Positions 22,754 to 35,521 of a stretch of 64,000 nucleotides of DNA are shown here, piece after piece (positions within the stretch are counted from its first letter, which is position 1; each line of letters begins with the position of its first letter). This DNA comes from Lotus japonicus. Its lineage: Eukaryota > Streptophyta > Magnoliopsida > Fabales > Fabaceae. The stretch covers positions 39,581,176 through 39,645,175 of the forward strand of contig NC_080046.1 in the NCBI RefSeq assembly GCF_012489685.1, read 5' to 3'. The notes beneath the pieces were generated by a model. It saw nothing but the letters and a program-made list of their open reading frames with translations. It was not told the origin of the DNA and did no database searches. Made by a program: the position numbers and the translations under genes.

Positions 22754-23221
22754 TGTAACACCCCGATTTCCAGGTGTCACTTTAGTAACTCAAAAAAATA
22801 AACTTTACGCGGAAAACATGTATTTTTTTTTGGTTTGATTCCTTAAGATTAAAGCGATATAAAATAAAGACATAACCCAGCAACTAAACTAACCGATGTA
22901 CAAACATATATACATGTACAGCCTCAGCTGCACGTCAACGTCACGCGCACTCGCAATGACCCCAAAGTAGTATACCCGTAGGCAAATATGTACAGAACCA
23001 GTAGTGTAAGTAAAAAGTTTAACATACAGTCATCCAAGAGAAAGTCGGCCCCAAAATAGCCTAAACAAAAGACCCCTATAGTCCGACAGACTCTCTGTGA
23101 TTCGTCATCAAGAGAACCACACAAAAAGCCATGCATCGGGAACCTACCCTGTCCCAAAAGTAAGACGAATCAGAGCTCTACACAAAATATGACGTTGCCT
23201 AACCTACCCTCCCAGTATCGC

Positions 23222-23712
23222 TCATAGCTCCTCCTCCTCTCCCTTGTCGCTCGGCGAGTAGCTGTCCACGTCGGTGTCGGAGTCAGAGTCGGAAGCCACC
23301 GTGATCATCTCCGTGTCTAAGTCCACGACCTCCCTCCTAACTGTCCTGCGCACAACCCTAGTCGAGCCCATCTCAACATCTACCTCCTCAGTAAGAACAT
23401 CCTCCTCCACCACCCGAACCAGGGGTTCCACACGGTAGCCGCGCGGTAGGGTAAAAGGAAAACGGCGAGAGGCAGATGGAACAACAGACTCCCTCTTCGG
23501 CTCCACGAGCCTCGAGGACGACGCCACGTCGGTAGGGTCAACAACAGTAGTAGGAGGCGGCACAACAGGTGCATCAACATCAGCCTCGATCTCGGATGGG
23601 TCCTCGTCATCGGAAGAAGATGAAGTCGGAGGTGGTGCAGGTGGTCCTCGACCAGTACCTGGTCCACAGCGAACTGAAGGCGGCAAGTCAAAGCTCAGCT
23701 CCATGCGTCGTA
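23222..23712 (-). pseudogene. LTR-embedded ORF, C-terminal part (family F1)
   Basis: Minus-strand coding inside the LTR, ending 468 bp before the LTR end. It begins at the nested-LTR junction, reads RRMELSFDLPPS, then a proline/serine linker and an acidic tail (SDSDSDTDVDSYSPSDKG, then EEEEL). The tail holds VVDLD next to acidic and serine residues, a phospho-SUMO-interaction-like motif. The MELSF block matches the F1 copy at 61441, which lacks the long tail, and resembles VELPF in the F3 LTR ORF. The N-terminal half lies at 27461-27635, across the insertion. Function unknown. Confidence 0.6.
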
Positions 23713-23714
23713 GC
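23710..23714. repeat. Target-site duplication GTAGC (left)
   Basis: Repeated at 27456-27460. Confidence 0.92.
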
Positions 23715-24199
23715 TGTAACACCCCGATTTCGGTGGCGTCACTTTAGTAACCAAAATAAACTTAATGCGGAAAAACGTGAATATTTTTTTTTTTGATAAT
23801 AACTAAGAGAAGGCTGAAATAAATAAAACCCAACAATAACAATAATCAGAACTAATATACAATATATAAACAGCCCCCGCTGTAGAAGCAACCTCGTCAC
23901 GAGTAATCCTCCAGTGACGGAAAGAAAAGTGTAACGCCCGAAGGCAAATGGTACAATCCACAAGAAAGGTCAAGTGTCCGCAACACCATCCCTCAAAACT
24001 GAGAATAAGCTGGCCCATCGACCTGAAGCAAGACCTCCTAAGTCCAACCAACTCTCTGTGATTCCCGTAAAGAAACCACACAAAAAGCTATAGGTGGGAA
24101 ACTACCCTGTCCCCAAAGAAAACAAATGATGTTCAGAGCTAAGACTCTACTCCTACACTAATCCCATCTCGAGGAGCTCACCCCAGCACTAAAACCTAC

Positions 24200-24358
24200 A
24201 TACTAGCATGATCGTCGTCCGAATTCGAAATCCAGAGCGACCTAGTCTATGTACACCATCCGTCCTCCTCTCGCTACCACGATGCGCTCCTGTTCCAGCA
24301 TCTCAACTCTAGTTCCCCCCGAAGGGTGAACCATCATGATCTAGTCCGCCATGGACAT
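24200..24358 (-). pseudogene. Decayed LTR-embedded domain in F2 solo LTR
   Basis: Minus strand, directly after CAG: MSMAD, stop, then MMVHPSGGTRVEMLEQ and a hydrophobic stretch with further stops. MSMAD and PSGG align with the F1 ORF (MSMADWF, PSGGIR). The stop replaces the Trp codon of F1. Equivalent relics start at 55043 and 53045. Confidence 0.5.
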
Positions 24359-25026
24359 CTGACAAAGGGCGTTTGTCCGCCAAAGCACACACAGAAGACG
24401 CGAGGGTCAACTCCAAAGAATTATGTAAATAATAGCATCGATAGATACAGATAATAGCATAGCCACTTAGGCTTATAGCTAGGGATAACATCCTAGGGTT
24501 GCATATTCCATAATGAACATAACAGCAATAATAACAATTAACATGCTCCAAATAGGATTAACAAATAACAATCACATTCGACAACTAAATTAGTATGCAT
24601 GTTGCATGATATGATATGCAGGTTGACCCAGTCAACCACATGCATTCCGGAAAGGGATGGACATCAAACGGATCAGCCCTAACACCAGCCACGGTGGGAC
24701 CATTTCGGCCCGCGTGCCTCTTACTCCAACATGGGTAGTCAGATCAGCAGTAAACCCGTAGGTCTGCCATTTCGGTCTGCTACAAGAGACGTCTACAAAC
24801 GCTCTTTCACGGCATTCCGGGTCTTATGACCATTTTGGAAACCGACGAGGTCCAGAGTACGTCCTGTGTTAATACCCCATTAATGTTGCATGAATGCAGG
24901 ATGATTAGTCAAACAACGTCTCCGAATCTCACTCGACACGTCGCCACGTGTTCTAGGTAAATTAAAGTCTCTAAAAGCTTACCCAAAGGTAACGGTCGAT
25001 TCTGCGACCAAAAGACACACTTCACA

Positions 25027-25195
25027 ACAACACATAGCTGCTCCAACAGCACAAGAGTATCACATACTCGGGAACTATCAATTCCCCGGACTTATCCCCA
25101 GGATAGCCCAACAACATAGCTGCTCCAACAGCACAACAACAATAGCTGCTCCAACAGCACAACAACAAACGCTGCTCCAACAGCACCACAACATC
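25027..25195 (-). repeat. Minisatellite in F2 LTR (GCTGCTCCAACAGCAC units)
   Basis: Four copies of AGCTGCTCCAACAGCACAA-like units, the first separated from the others by about 75 bp. Three units occur at the same LTR position at 55722-55795. Confidence 0.85.
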
Positions 25196-27455
25196 TACAT
25201 ACTCGAAGCCTCTCAACTTTCTCAATGCTGGGATCCGACGACACTCCTCGTTTTTCCAAAATTAAGATTTGACTTCCATAGCCTTCCTTCGAGGTTGTTA
25301 TCATTACTTAAAGATTTAGAGGTTATTTAAGGTCTTATGAGTTTTCTTTATAATATAGATTCCATTTTGTCTTATCGCAAGTCTTATACATTTTCAGGAT
25401 CTCCCAATCCCAAGTCGCTTCCAGAGAATGTCTCGATCCACTAAACAAAATTAAGGCCCGAACCTCGTTCGTCCTATCAAACTTTCTCAAAACTCTCAAA
25501 ATAAAATCGGCATGACCTGCCCGCTATTCTCACCATTCAGAATCTCAGATTCCAGTGCAAATCATATTTAAATCATCACAATCAACAACATGTCATATAT
25601 CAATAAATCTCATTATAAACACTTAGCACTTAGCATATAAAGCATGCACCACACATCCTAGATTACCCACATAGCACATAGCATGTAAGTCAATCTCAAA
25701 AACATTCAGTAGATGAATCATCTACATTGTCAGCCGAAGCCTCAGAAAACATTTTCCAATCACACACAATCCAGAGCATAAACAGTAAACAATGTCGAAA
25801 ACATCGACCCTAAGCATTAACTAGAGATTCAGTGAGAAGCCCTCACCTGTAGATTCTCCAGAGTTATCTCCTAAAGCTCCTTCCCAATCAAAGCCTTGCT
25901 CCGCTGGAAATTCCTCAAAATCACCTTTAGAGCAAAACCACAAAATACTATCAGAATCTATCGAAAACTAAGCTATCCATACTTACTAAGGTTACTCGAA
26001 GTAATCTATACTTTAAGGTACGATAATCTAGCGCGAAAAGACAAGTTTTCGGAAAAGGAAATTTTCCTCCTCCCCCCCTAATAGGTTCGGCCACTTTAGG
26101 TAATTAGGAGACTCGATTTTTCTTCGATCAAACTTGGTTCCTATGCTATCATTAGCCGTAACTAAGGGTATTCTGAACTCGGAAAAATTATCGGATCAAA
26201 AACTGTCGCAGGGGTATTTTGGTCATGATTTTTAACTTAGAAATTTCAAAACTGAAATCCCAAAAATCAAATTTTGCAGGGACGTCACCAACGACGTTTA
26301 TGACAACTAATCCTACTAGCACTAAGCTAAGGCGATAGTTTTCAGCCTAAAGGTTGAAGCTTTACCTCAAAAACTCCAAAAATGGGTATTTTAGGCTAAA
26401 ATTGATTCCGGCGGAATTCCGGCGACATAACGGAAAATCTAACCCGGCAGAAGTGATCTTGGGCATGTAAAGAAGAGGTTTTGAATCAGAAATGAAAGAT
26501 TCAGGATAGTTTTGCAAAAACCCATAAACTATCAGCTCAGAAAAGTCTACAGAAAAGCTATGGAAAAAGCGATCAGAGGTAAGGATTAGCGACTATACCT
26601 CGATACCTTGAAGCAGCAACTGATTGATCGACGATCAAGCAAGGATTGAACAAAAACTCTTCTTCCTTCTTCCTAGTTCTTGGCCGCGGGTTTGAGGAGA
26701 GAAAATGGAGGAGAATTTGTGTTTTTCTTCCTTTATTGGCTATATATAGAAGATGGAAATTCGCGGGAAAATGAAAGTTTCGCGAATCTGATTTTTCCGG
26801 CGTCATTCTCCGTGAATTAATAGATATGTTTTGGCAAAAGAATTCCAAAACTATAAAGAGGTCTCCTTGTATTTTTGGCAACTAATGCATAGTCGGTATA
26901 AAACTATTTTACCCGATAAGTTGCTTTTTGCATCGGATGTCAGAATGAAAAACTTCCTTCTGAAGAAAGATTGAAATCATCAAGAGAAATGGGTGTACGC
27001 GTGTAGAATATTCATTTGAAGCTCTGAATAGAAAAAGTCTTCATTGTCGAGTAATTCTAGGGTTTTGAAATACCAGGGTTTCAGTTTCTGCAAACTTCCG
27101 ATGATTGGAATCGGACGTTCGTAGATCCTAGAGTTTCGCCTCAAAACGATTGTTATATATGGAAAAAGAGAAGTTCTAACATTTCTCTGAAGATTTTTGG
27201 AATTAACTTTCATCGTGCCTAAAAGTGAAAATTAGCTATATACTAGGGTTTCTGACCTAGGTTTAAGCGTATAACGATCGTGCTATAACTTTTATCGATC
27301 ATAATGCAATCCTTTAACTTTTCCTGAACTTTCTCCTTCATAAATATATTTCATTTAATAAACTTTTGTTCAGGTTTCCCTTCACATTACATCAACCCTA
27401 ATCGTGAATAAGAAGTTTATTCACTTAGCATAAGCTTAAAAACTTGGGTCTCACA

Positions 27456-27460
27456 GTAGC
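27456..27460. repeat. Target-site duplication GTAGC (right)
   Basis: Matches 23710-23714. Confidence 0.92.
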
Positions 27461-27635
27461 ACTCCCCTCGTCAAACGTCCACGCTCGTCTGTCCGATCCT
27501 CCATGACCCTTCCCGGTACGTCGCTCGATGATCCACAGCATCGATCACCCAAGCGGTGGGGGCATGACGGTCCACCAACTCAAACCTGATCCCCCCCGAG
27601 GGAGAGACCATCGAAAACCAGTCCGCCATCGACAT
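27461..27635 (-). pseudogene. LTR-embedded ORF, N-terminal part (family F1)
   Basis: Starts at ATG 27633-27635 directly after a CAG (acceptor-like). Reads MSMADWFSMVSPSGGIR, then ELVDRHAPTAWVIDA, matching the intact copy at 61255 almost residue for residue. One base is missing near 27515 relative to that copy, giving a stop at 27471-27473. It is then cut by the F2 solo LTR; the continuation is at 23712 and below. Confidence 0.62.
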
Positions 27636-30382
27636 CTGGCAGTAGGCCGACCGCCCAAACACAAACATGAAACCAAAGCCAAGGCGCTAGGGTCAACTCA
27701 CGAAAATAAGTAATTATACACTCAACATGTGATTGGGGTATAGTTATATATGTTGATATATATATATATATAAATAATCCTAGCATGTTATCGGCTCTAA
27801 CAATGCTTCTATAATTCAAATAGCATACAATTCCAGTCAGAGTGAATGTATGCGTGAAATGCAATTCAATATGATCCGGATAAATCAATTTGGGATGGGC
27901 ACCACGAGTCTGCACGACACAGGCCTAGTGTCGCCAACTCTGCTCGGGTGTCGCTTACAAACCCATGCATAGTCGGATCAGCCCCAACCACCCTAGGTCG
28001 TGCCACTCTGCCCGCTATGCCGAAGATACACCCAGGTGTTCTTCGATGAAGGCATTCCCCAACCTTCGTGAAGCTTTCCCGTTCTTCACCGAGGCCCAAT
28101 CTTTCGATCGTACAAACCTCGAATGATGCATGATGCAATATGGTTAGCCAAACATCGAATCGTCCTCCCAACGCAAGTGTTTAGCTCAATTCTCAAATTC
28201 AAAACCCATGAGTTTAATGCCGACCCTACGACATAACTCCAACAACAAGAGTACCCAAGTACTCGGTGACTTTCACTCATCACCGTGGCTCACCCCCGTG
28301 TTGTCCACCAATTCTCCAAAACCCACGACAAAGTCGACTTTTCCCCGTCTTTCGCAATCATTTTTCCTATTGAGATTCCCTATGGTTTATTCGTTAATGA
28401 AAACGTTTCGAATTGAATTAGTCAAGTTATGAGTTTATTTCTCGAAGTCTAAGTTTCCTAAAGTCTCTAGTTTTCAAAATTCTATTTTCTTTCTAAGTTT
28501 TCCAAAAGCCCACCAAATGTAAATCCCGGGGAAAGTCTAAGTATACCAACGAATGGCTAAGTCTCAAACCCCTGTTTGTACTTGCCTAGGGTTGTTTCCC
28601 CAACCCGAAAGATCAAAAGTAACCAGTTCAGTGATTCTCCACTCCACAGTCACGTCAAAACGCACAATTCAATAACATCTCAATATCATAAGTCATGAAA
28701 AACATAATAACATTCATCCATCATCATAATCAATATCAACATAAAACATAAGTCGAATTTATCGACGCCTATCATGCAGTCTTAGCTAATAGGTAAGTTG
28801 CCCTAACCTCGAGTTGCTCCAGTCTCTTGGTCTAGGTTCTCTTCACACAAATGCTCTGAAAAATCCAAAGTTCCTTCATCTGAACCTCGGAGAAAACAAA
28901 GCAGAAATCCAAACCAAATCGATTAGCTCGATCACAATACAGCTAATTAACGATAGACAAAGCATTAAAGCTTCAGAGTACAACAATCGAGCACGAAAGA
29001 ACAAGTTTTCGCAAACGAAAAACTCCCCCCCCCCCCACTAAAACATGCTCTCGGCCACAAGAGGAAAAAGGCTCCGGCGATTTTTCTTCGATCTAATTTA
29101 ATTACAAGGTAGTTTTAGGGTAAAACTAGGGTAAAGAAACTGTCGGAAAAATTTTAGAACAACCGGGTCAAAATACGGCTATTCAGGGGCGTTTTGGTCC
29201 AAAATAAAAGCTCAAAAACTCAAAGTTAAAATTTCGGAAAACAAATTTGATAGCGATGTTCCTAACGACATTTGTAGCAACTAATCCTAAAGGCACTAAG
29301 TCGGATTGCGACTTTTCGACATTAAAGTTTCAATAAGTGCGCAAAAAGGGTTTTTACACAGTTTTTCATATCTCTGACAACTCGATCGAAATCGGCGAAC
29401 AACGGCGAGTGTTCTAGGTTGTTGGGCAAGTATAGAAGATATCCCAACAGAAAAATCAGGAAAAACGGACAGTTTTACGAAAAGCTCGAAACTTTGAGCA
29501 CAGAAATAGCTAAAGAAACGCAGTAAAAAGAACGATCAGAGGTAAGAATCAAGCTAGTTACCTCGATACCTTGAAGTAGGGACAAACAGCTCGAAGATCG
29601 GTCAAGTTTCGGCGGAATTCTCCTCTCCTCCTTTCTCCCCTCAACTCGCGGCCTCTATGGAAGTTATGGGGAGATATTTTGATTTTTTTACTATTTATAG
29701 GAAGGTGAAATCGCGGGAAAATGAAAATTTCGCGATTCCGATTTTTGCAGCACGTTCATCGGTGAATTCTAAGCGAGATTCTGGCAACAGAATTCCAGAA
29801 CTCAAAACAAATCTCTAGAATTAGGGAAAAACGATCCAAAAGCGGTGTAAGTTAAATTGCCCCGAAAAACTACTTTTTGCTGTGAAGGTCAGACGACAAA
29901 ACTTCGTTCTGAAGAAAGATTGGAAACGTCGAAAGAAATCTGGCCATGCGGATGGAAACTTCGTTAAAAGCTCCGAATAGAAAAAGTCTTCATTCAATGA
30001 TTGAATTTAGGGTTTTTGAAGAAAAGAAATTAGCGTCGTCGGACTTCCGAGAAGTGAATCCTATCGTGCGTACAGTCCAGGGTTCCGAAATAAAACACTG
30101 GTCGAAGGAAAAATAAAGAGAACTTTTTATTTTTCCAAGGATTTGAAATTTCGCTTAGACATTGTTCTAGGAGCGGAATTAGCCTATTCTGGACACTCTC
30201 GCCATAAGGCAGGTGTGCAGACGACTCGCACTAACTCCTAAAACGACTATGGTACTATCCTCAAGCAATTCCTGAACTTTCTTCTTCATTAAACTTTCTC
30301 AAACAGCAAACTCCTGTCACGCTGACACTGATCCTACGCGTGAGTCGGAAAAGTAACTAGTTCTGTAAATCAAGGTCTTACA

Positions 30383-30387
30383 CAAAC
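30383..30387. repeat. Target-site duplication CAAAC (right)
   Basis: Matches 22749-22753. Confidence 0.9.
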
Positions 30388-31313
30388 AACTGATTGTCAT
30401 GCATCATTCATTTTCTTCTTCTTTTTATCTTTTTTTAGTTAAGTTATCTACATATGTGAATTTTTGATGAAAAACCAAGTTTGTGCATGTACTAATGACT
30501 CTGCCAATTTGTTTTGATGCATTAGGATTCTTTGAAACCTCATTTTGAATGTTTTCATAAAAAGGCCCAATTTCTGTTCAACCTACTGAACCTGAGTTTG
30601 ATATCACACAGTCAAGATTATTGAATCAAATAGTCGACCTTATTAAAAGAGTCCTCAATTTGATCAAGAAAGTTACATTTTACATTGTTGATTGTGAGAA
30701 AAAATTTCCTGTACTTGGCTTACAAATTATTTCCATTTTTTGTTTTACCTGTTTCTGTAGAAGATTACCTTTTGGAGTAAAATAGCATGTTTTTAATCTT
30801 GATTTCAATAAAGTCAGAATGTTATATTTCTCACTTTTAGATGGTGTTGTTCATATGGAATCACTATTTACATGATCCTTTATTGATTGTTTACATGTCC
30901 CAATCCGTTCTCCAATGTGACATCCTCTATGTTTACATCTCTATTTAAATTTTATAATATGAATCATATGTTTAATACTTGAAATATTTGATATCTATAG
31001 CAGTTGAAATCCAACACTTATTAAAAATTAATTTATAATTAGATTATGATCAGCAGAATGACTATCTTTTTTAATTTCGATACTAATAATTTGTCATGTG
31101 AGACTATTGCTAGGTTCTCTCGGAGGTACTAAGTTCCGACAAAAATGTATGTTCTTCGGTTGTGATCCCCTCACTCCAATCCTAGGATTTTCATTAGACC
31201 ACTCCATCCTTTGATGGTATTTAACTTATTTTGTACATTGATACCTAATTATTTTACATGTTTATCTTTTTATAAATTATTTGCATTCACTGGAATATGT
31301 GTTCAATGTATAG
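30388..31313 (+). other. AT-rich non-coding DNA, probable intron upstream of the B3 exons
   Basis: No open frame of note. It ends GTGTTCAATGTATAG, an acceptor-like sequence, just before the B3-coding exon. The solo LTR nest may therefore sit in an intron or upstream region of that gene. Confidence 0.45.
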
Positions 31314-32125
31314 GTTTATGTTCTTGTGCCAAGGCGATTTCATGATGCTGTTGGACATGAAATCAATGGTGCAGTTCAACTTCGAGACCCTATTGGCAAC
31401 AGACTCAACTTTTCATACTACGACAACCATGGCGAGACTAGAATTGGTGCTGGATTTGTGGCGTTGCGTGCAGTTCACCATCTGGAGATGACTGTTGTGA
31501 TACATTTCATCTATCGTGGCAACTCCATATTTGACATCCACATTTATGACCCCATGGGAAGAGAGATTGTATACAATACTGCTCCTCCATTAGTTGGTCA
31601 AATAAATCCTAATGTTCTTGGTGTGGAAGACAATAATGGTGTTGATTTTTCCAGCGATGATGATTCAGATGATGGATTGGATGACGCTCCATGGATGGAG
31701 AAAATTTGGGAGGCTACTATCAATGATGCTCACATACTTGGCCGTCAAACTATGGTTTGTTTAATTTGTTAAGTAATATTAAATTGTAAATTTTGATTTC
31801 GGTGACATTAATTTTTTATATTGCCTTTTTGTAGACTATTTCAAGCCGTATCCAACAAATATTTTTCCCTCACTTGCCTTCTGTGATATCTGTTCGTCTG
31901 CCTGATTACACCTTCACACAGTGGCACATCACATGGCTTCCTGCACGGAACTCAATTGGAAGTTTATTTGGTAGTGGACCGAGGGTTGGTTATTTGGCTG
32001 CTGGGTGGTGTGACTTCTATCAGAGTGAGTTTAGAAGACTTCGGAATTCCTCTCGAGTTCACAGGATTGAGTTGTGGGAGCTATCTGATTCTGATTCCTA
32101 CATGGTGGAAGTTTATACTGTGTAA
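31314..32125 (+). CDS. B3-domain protein, two 3' exons (partial gene)
   Basis: Exon 31314-31754 ends at ATG|GTTTGT and exon 31835-32125 begins after TTTGTAG; the phase-0 junction keeps the frame to TAA 32123-32125. Exon 1 encodes a B3-like DNA-binding fold: VPRRFHDAVG, VQLRDPIGN, GAGFVAL, then FIYRGNSIFDIHIYDPMGRE, followed by an acidic DDDSDDG linker. Exon 2 gives a second, more diverged B3-like half (ISVRLPDYTF, GPRVGYLAAGWCDF, YMVEVYTV). This matches REM-type plant B3 proteins. No start exon was identified, so it may be a gene fragment, possibly carried by the neighbouring Helitron. Confidence 0.65.
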
Positions 32126-33505
32126 TCTGATTAGAGCCTTCAAATACTATTTGCACTAGGTTATTTATTTTTACTTGAGTTTTTGGGACTATTAGTTGTT
32201 TGTTGGAGTTGTTTATCAGCAGTATGTACAAGACTATGTTGGATGTCTAATTTAAAGTATGTTTCCAGTATGTTCTGTTTCATTCCCTAGAAACTTATTG
32301 GAATTTCGAATTTGGACCTTATATATGGAATATAATGATAAGGAATGTAATATTTGCTTACGAAGTTTCCAAGGCTGAGAATTCTAACTATCAAAGAGCA
32401 ATGAGCATACCTAGGTTTGTCCCTTTATAAGTTCATATTCATGATCGTTTTTGTTTGAAAGTATTTATTTTTTAGACTACAAGTCAAGAATGTTAAGTAA
32501 GAATATTTTTTGTTGTTTACAACACTGTTGAGTACCAACTATTTTTTATTGTCCTCAAAGACAAAATAATTCACGTTTGAACATTCAGATAAAAGTAAAT
32601 TTACTTTCTTTTCTATTTATGTGTTTACTTTTAGTCAACTTTATTCCTATATATTATCTTAGTTACAATGCCTTTGAACCATTACATGAGATTTTTCAAC
32701 TAATAACTCTTTATAAAAATAAAAATAATAAAGATAAGATACATTATCAAAATTAAAGAGGTATAATTACACTAATGTTAAATCTTTTTGTTGTTCAACT
32801 TATGACACAGACTATAAGTTCACACTCAATGATAATCTTTTAAAACCTTTTTTTGAATCATCTTAATCATTTGGTCAACATATCTACAAAATTTTGAATC
32901 AGTCAAAATCTGTTCTGAATCCATATCTCTTGATTGTGGTTTAAATCATCCATTTATTTTCATCAAAGTGAAATATTGAGACATGATGTGGTACTTTACT
33001 TATTTAACACCGTTTGAAAAAATTGGAGTGCTCATGTAGGTTCAATCTATTGCTTCTTCTTTCATCAATCTGATACTATGAGATGATATCAGTTGAATGA
33101 CAATGAGATGGTTTAGTTAATGTCATGATGTGAGTGCATTTAATGCTTATGAGATGGGTGCATGTTACTTCACCAATTTTACTTCTACTTTTTAGGTTAG
33201 TATCCAGTTTCAGTGTATTATAATATATTATATTCTTATTACCTTGCAAATTCTTCTTTAAATTGACTGCCCAGTATATTTTCTTTCATGCTAGAGTGAT
33301 GGACACACAATGTGGTTTGCATCCATTATCAAGTACTTTGCTAAACTATTTTACATTCATCACACTAAACCCATACTTTGTCCTTTTTTTTGTTATAAAC
33401 TATTTTACATTCATCACGTTTTGTTCACCAACCCTCTATTGTATACCCAGTTGCTTTTTTTCTGCTAGAGCAGTGAAACACTTTCATAATCTTGAGTTCA
33501 TCCTC
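32126..33505 (+). other. AT-rich non-coding DNA between the B3 exons and the Helitron gene
   Basis: No coding signal beyond short shadow frames. The Helitron 5' end (TC after A) probably lies in or near this stretch, but the two-base signature cannot be placed by eye. Confidence 0.4.
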
Positions 33506-33514
33506 TATATAAGG
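33506..33514 (+). promoter_or_regulatory. TATA box of the Helitron Rep-helicase gene
   Basis: TATATAAGG, 78 bases before the first ATG (33592). Confidence 0.5.
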
Positions 33515-33591
33515 GCTGGAATTCAACTCTGAGGTTCTTTATAATTTGTATCCTTTTTACTCACAAGCTCATTCCTACAAGCACTAACTAC

Positions 33592-35425
33592 ATGGATGCT
33601 CCTCTTCAAGGTACTAATTCCTCAGTCGTTAATTACGTTCATTATTGTATACCCAGTTACTAAATTGAAATTGCTTAATCTTGGTTTTACTCTTCGCTTA
33701 TATTATATTAAATAAGGTAAGTAAATAATTGACTTTAGGATTATATTGTAGGGATAGTTGTTTTTTGTTTTTATCCGCAGACTGCTAGCAATAGAAATAG
33801 TATGTTTTGATGCCTTTTTCTTTTCTTACTCACCAATTATATTTAGAACAATGTTTTAGTTTTTTTTGTAGATCAAGAAAAAATGTTGACTCTAACTTTT
33901 TTTGTATGCATAATATAGAGTTGTGATATTTTAGAAATTATTGTTTTTATTTCTGGAACATATTGTATTCTTTTTCTCTTATCATGTCCTCTCTATTTTT
34001 TTTGTAACCACATAAATTACTAAATATTATCCGTGTATTTCTCATATGCAGATATCTCTAATCAAATCCAAGATGTCTCGGAGGATAAAGCGAAGAGTAC
34101 TACCGGTATATTTTATTTTATCTTAACATCAATTTAAATATAATTTTGACAATAACTTAGTTCCAACATGTTTACAAGTGTTAGAGACTATTGAAAAGAG
34201 GTATAAACGTGGGCATGCTCCAAGAAAACCTAATTTACAACGTCCTAAAAAACAGAGGATTAGTAAGAGTAACTATTTTTGTGTAATGGATTATGTTTTT
34301 TCCCTCAATTATGATAAGTTATATATTTGATTTCATTAATACTAATAGCTCCAAGGTTGTTTTTTTCCAGTGTCATCATGGACTCTCTCAGGTGAAGGCT
34401 CATCAAATAATCCATCTCAATTCAATGTAGATCTAAATACAGGTAGGTCTTAGTACTATATATATCATCCACACACTTATATGTATAGGTGTTCTCATGT
34501 CTTTAATTATAGTAATTTATTAGTAGTCAATGAAATGCATGTTGAAGCACATAACAGTTTAATATACTCGAATATTCTCAAATTTATTGAGTTAAAATTA
34601 ATGTAAAGAATAATGCTACCAATAGTCAAGGGAAGCAGAATTTCTTTTTTGCTTGATATATATGCAGTTAAAAAAGTTAAACTAAATATTATTTTGTGTT
34701 TAATTTTTATTTATTTGATTCAAGCTGTTCCTTATTAAATTAAATTATATATGTTTCTTATTAAATTAAATAATGCCACTATTTGATTCTTATTTAATTC
34801 TCTTTATTTCTTTAATATTATATAGGATCCAGCAACAGTCCTTCATCTGTCAAGCTTGCTTCAAAGGAATTTCATACCAAATTCAATTTACTTGATGTTG
34901 AAAAACAAAGTAAGCTTTGATTGATTTAAGATACATAAAAAATAATCAATCTACTACATGTTTACTTTTATTATTCAATTACGCAGCTTATGTTGATCTT
35001 GGGGAAATGGATATGATTTGTAAGTGTTGTGGAGTAACATTATAGCATGAAGAACTAGCTGAAAAGACTAAATCTTCAATTGATCCAGTTGCCTCTATTT
35101 GTTGTTCGAAAGGGAAAATTTCCATTCCTTACTTGAAGGATCCCCCTCAATTACTACTAGATTTACTTACAAAAAATGATCCAAGGAGTCAAAATTTCCT
35201 GGACAATATTCGGTCATATAATAGTATGTTTGCATTCACATCTATTGGTGGTAAAATTATTTCCAATGTTAATGATGGCCACGGTCCTCCTCAGTTCATT
35301 ATTGGTGGCCAGAATTAACATCGTATAGGTAGTTTGCTCCCTGATGAAGGTGCATCTCCCAAATTTGCTCAGTTGTATATATACGACACAAGGAATGAAG
35401 TTGAAAATAGATTGAAACATTTCAG
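33592..35425 (+). pseudogene. Helitron Rep-helicase gene, N-terminal exons
   Basis: ATG at 33592 opens MDAPLQ, followed by small exons joined by GT-AG introns: about 34052-34106, 34180-34262, 34372-34441, 34827-34911 and 34987-35425. The exons carry a basic stretch (KRYKRGHAPRKPN), then the Helitron N-terminal region with MICKCCGV and IYDTRNEVENR. Stops at 35043-35045 (TAG) and 35316-35318 (TAA) interrupt it. Such intron-rich Rep-helicase genes are usual for plant Helitrons. Splice sites were placed by eye. Confidence 0.7.
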
Positions 35426-35521
35426 GTACTTAGCTCTAATTACTTTTATATTTTATTTATTCTCTTTGTTTGTTTATATGTCTAAATAGTTAATTTCTTA
35501 TTAATGATGTCTGATTAAACA

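Larger units (their letters stand above)
23715..27455 (-). mobile_element. Solo Gypsy LTR, family F2, minus strand
   Basis: A 3741-bp LTR from TGTAACACC to GGTCTCACA, with GTAGC on both sides and no internal domain. Closely matches the solo LTR 54402-58056 along its whole length. TATATATAG on the minus strand at 26741-26749 and a donor-like ATCGAG|GTATAG near 26597-26606 suggest a promoter and first exon. It lies inside a codon region of the F1 LTR ORF. Confidence 0.94.
22754..30382 (-). mobile_element. Solo Gypsy LTR, family F1, minus strand, interrupted by another solo LTR
   Basis: Starts TGTAACACCCC and ends GGTCTTACA in plus orientation, so it is on the minus strand. CAAAC flanks both sides. 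Without the nested LTR (23715-27455) it is about 3.88 kb. It matches the 5' LTR at 58346-61957 in reverse complement (for example TGTAAGACCT at the start). A TATA-like CTATAAATAG lies at 29691-29700 (minus) and a donor-like ATCGAG|GTAACTAG near 29561. No internal region remains, so it is an LTR-LTR recombination product. Confidence 0.92.

Noticed and set aside
24309..24551. 80-codon minus frame in F2 LTRs (repeated at 54994-55236)
   Set aside because: Lies in another frame than the conserved domain and is cysteine/tyrosine-rich from AT-rich DNA; the repeat is due to LTR identity.
26573..26881. 102-codon minus frame in the F2 solo LTR
   Set aside because: Overlaps the TATA and first-exon region and is not kept open in the diverged copies.
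35133..35318. Small independent gene
   Set aside because: It is part of the Helitron Rep N-terminal exon between two nonsense codons.
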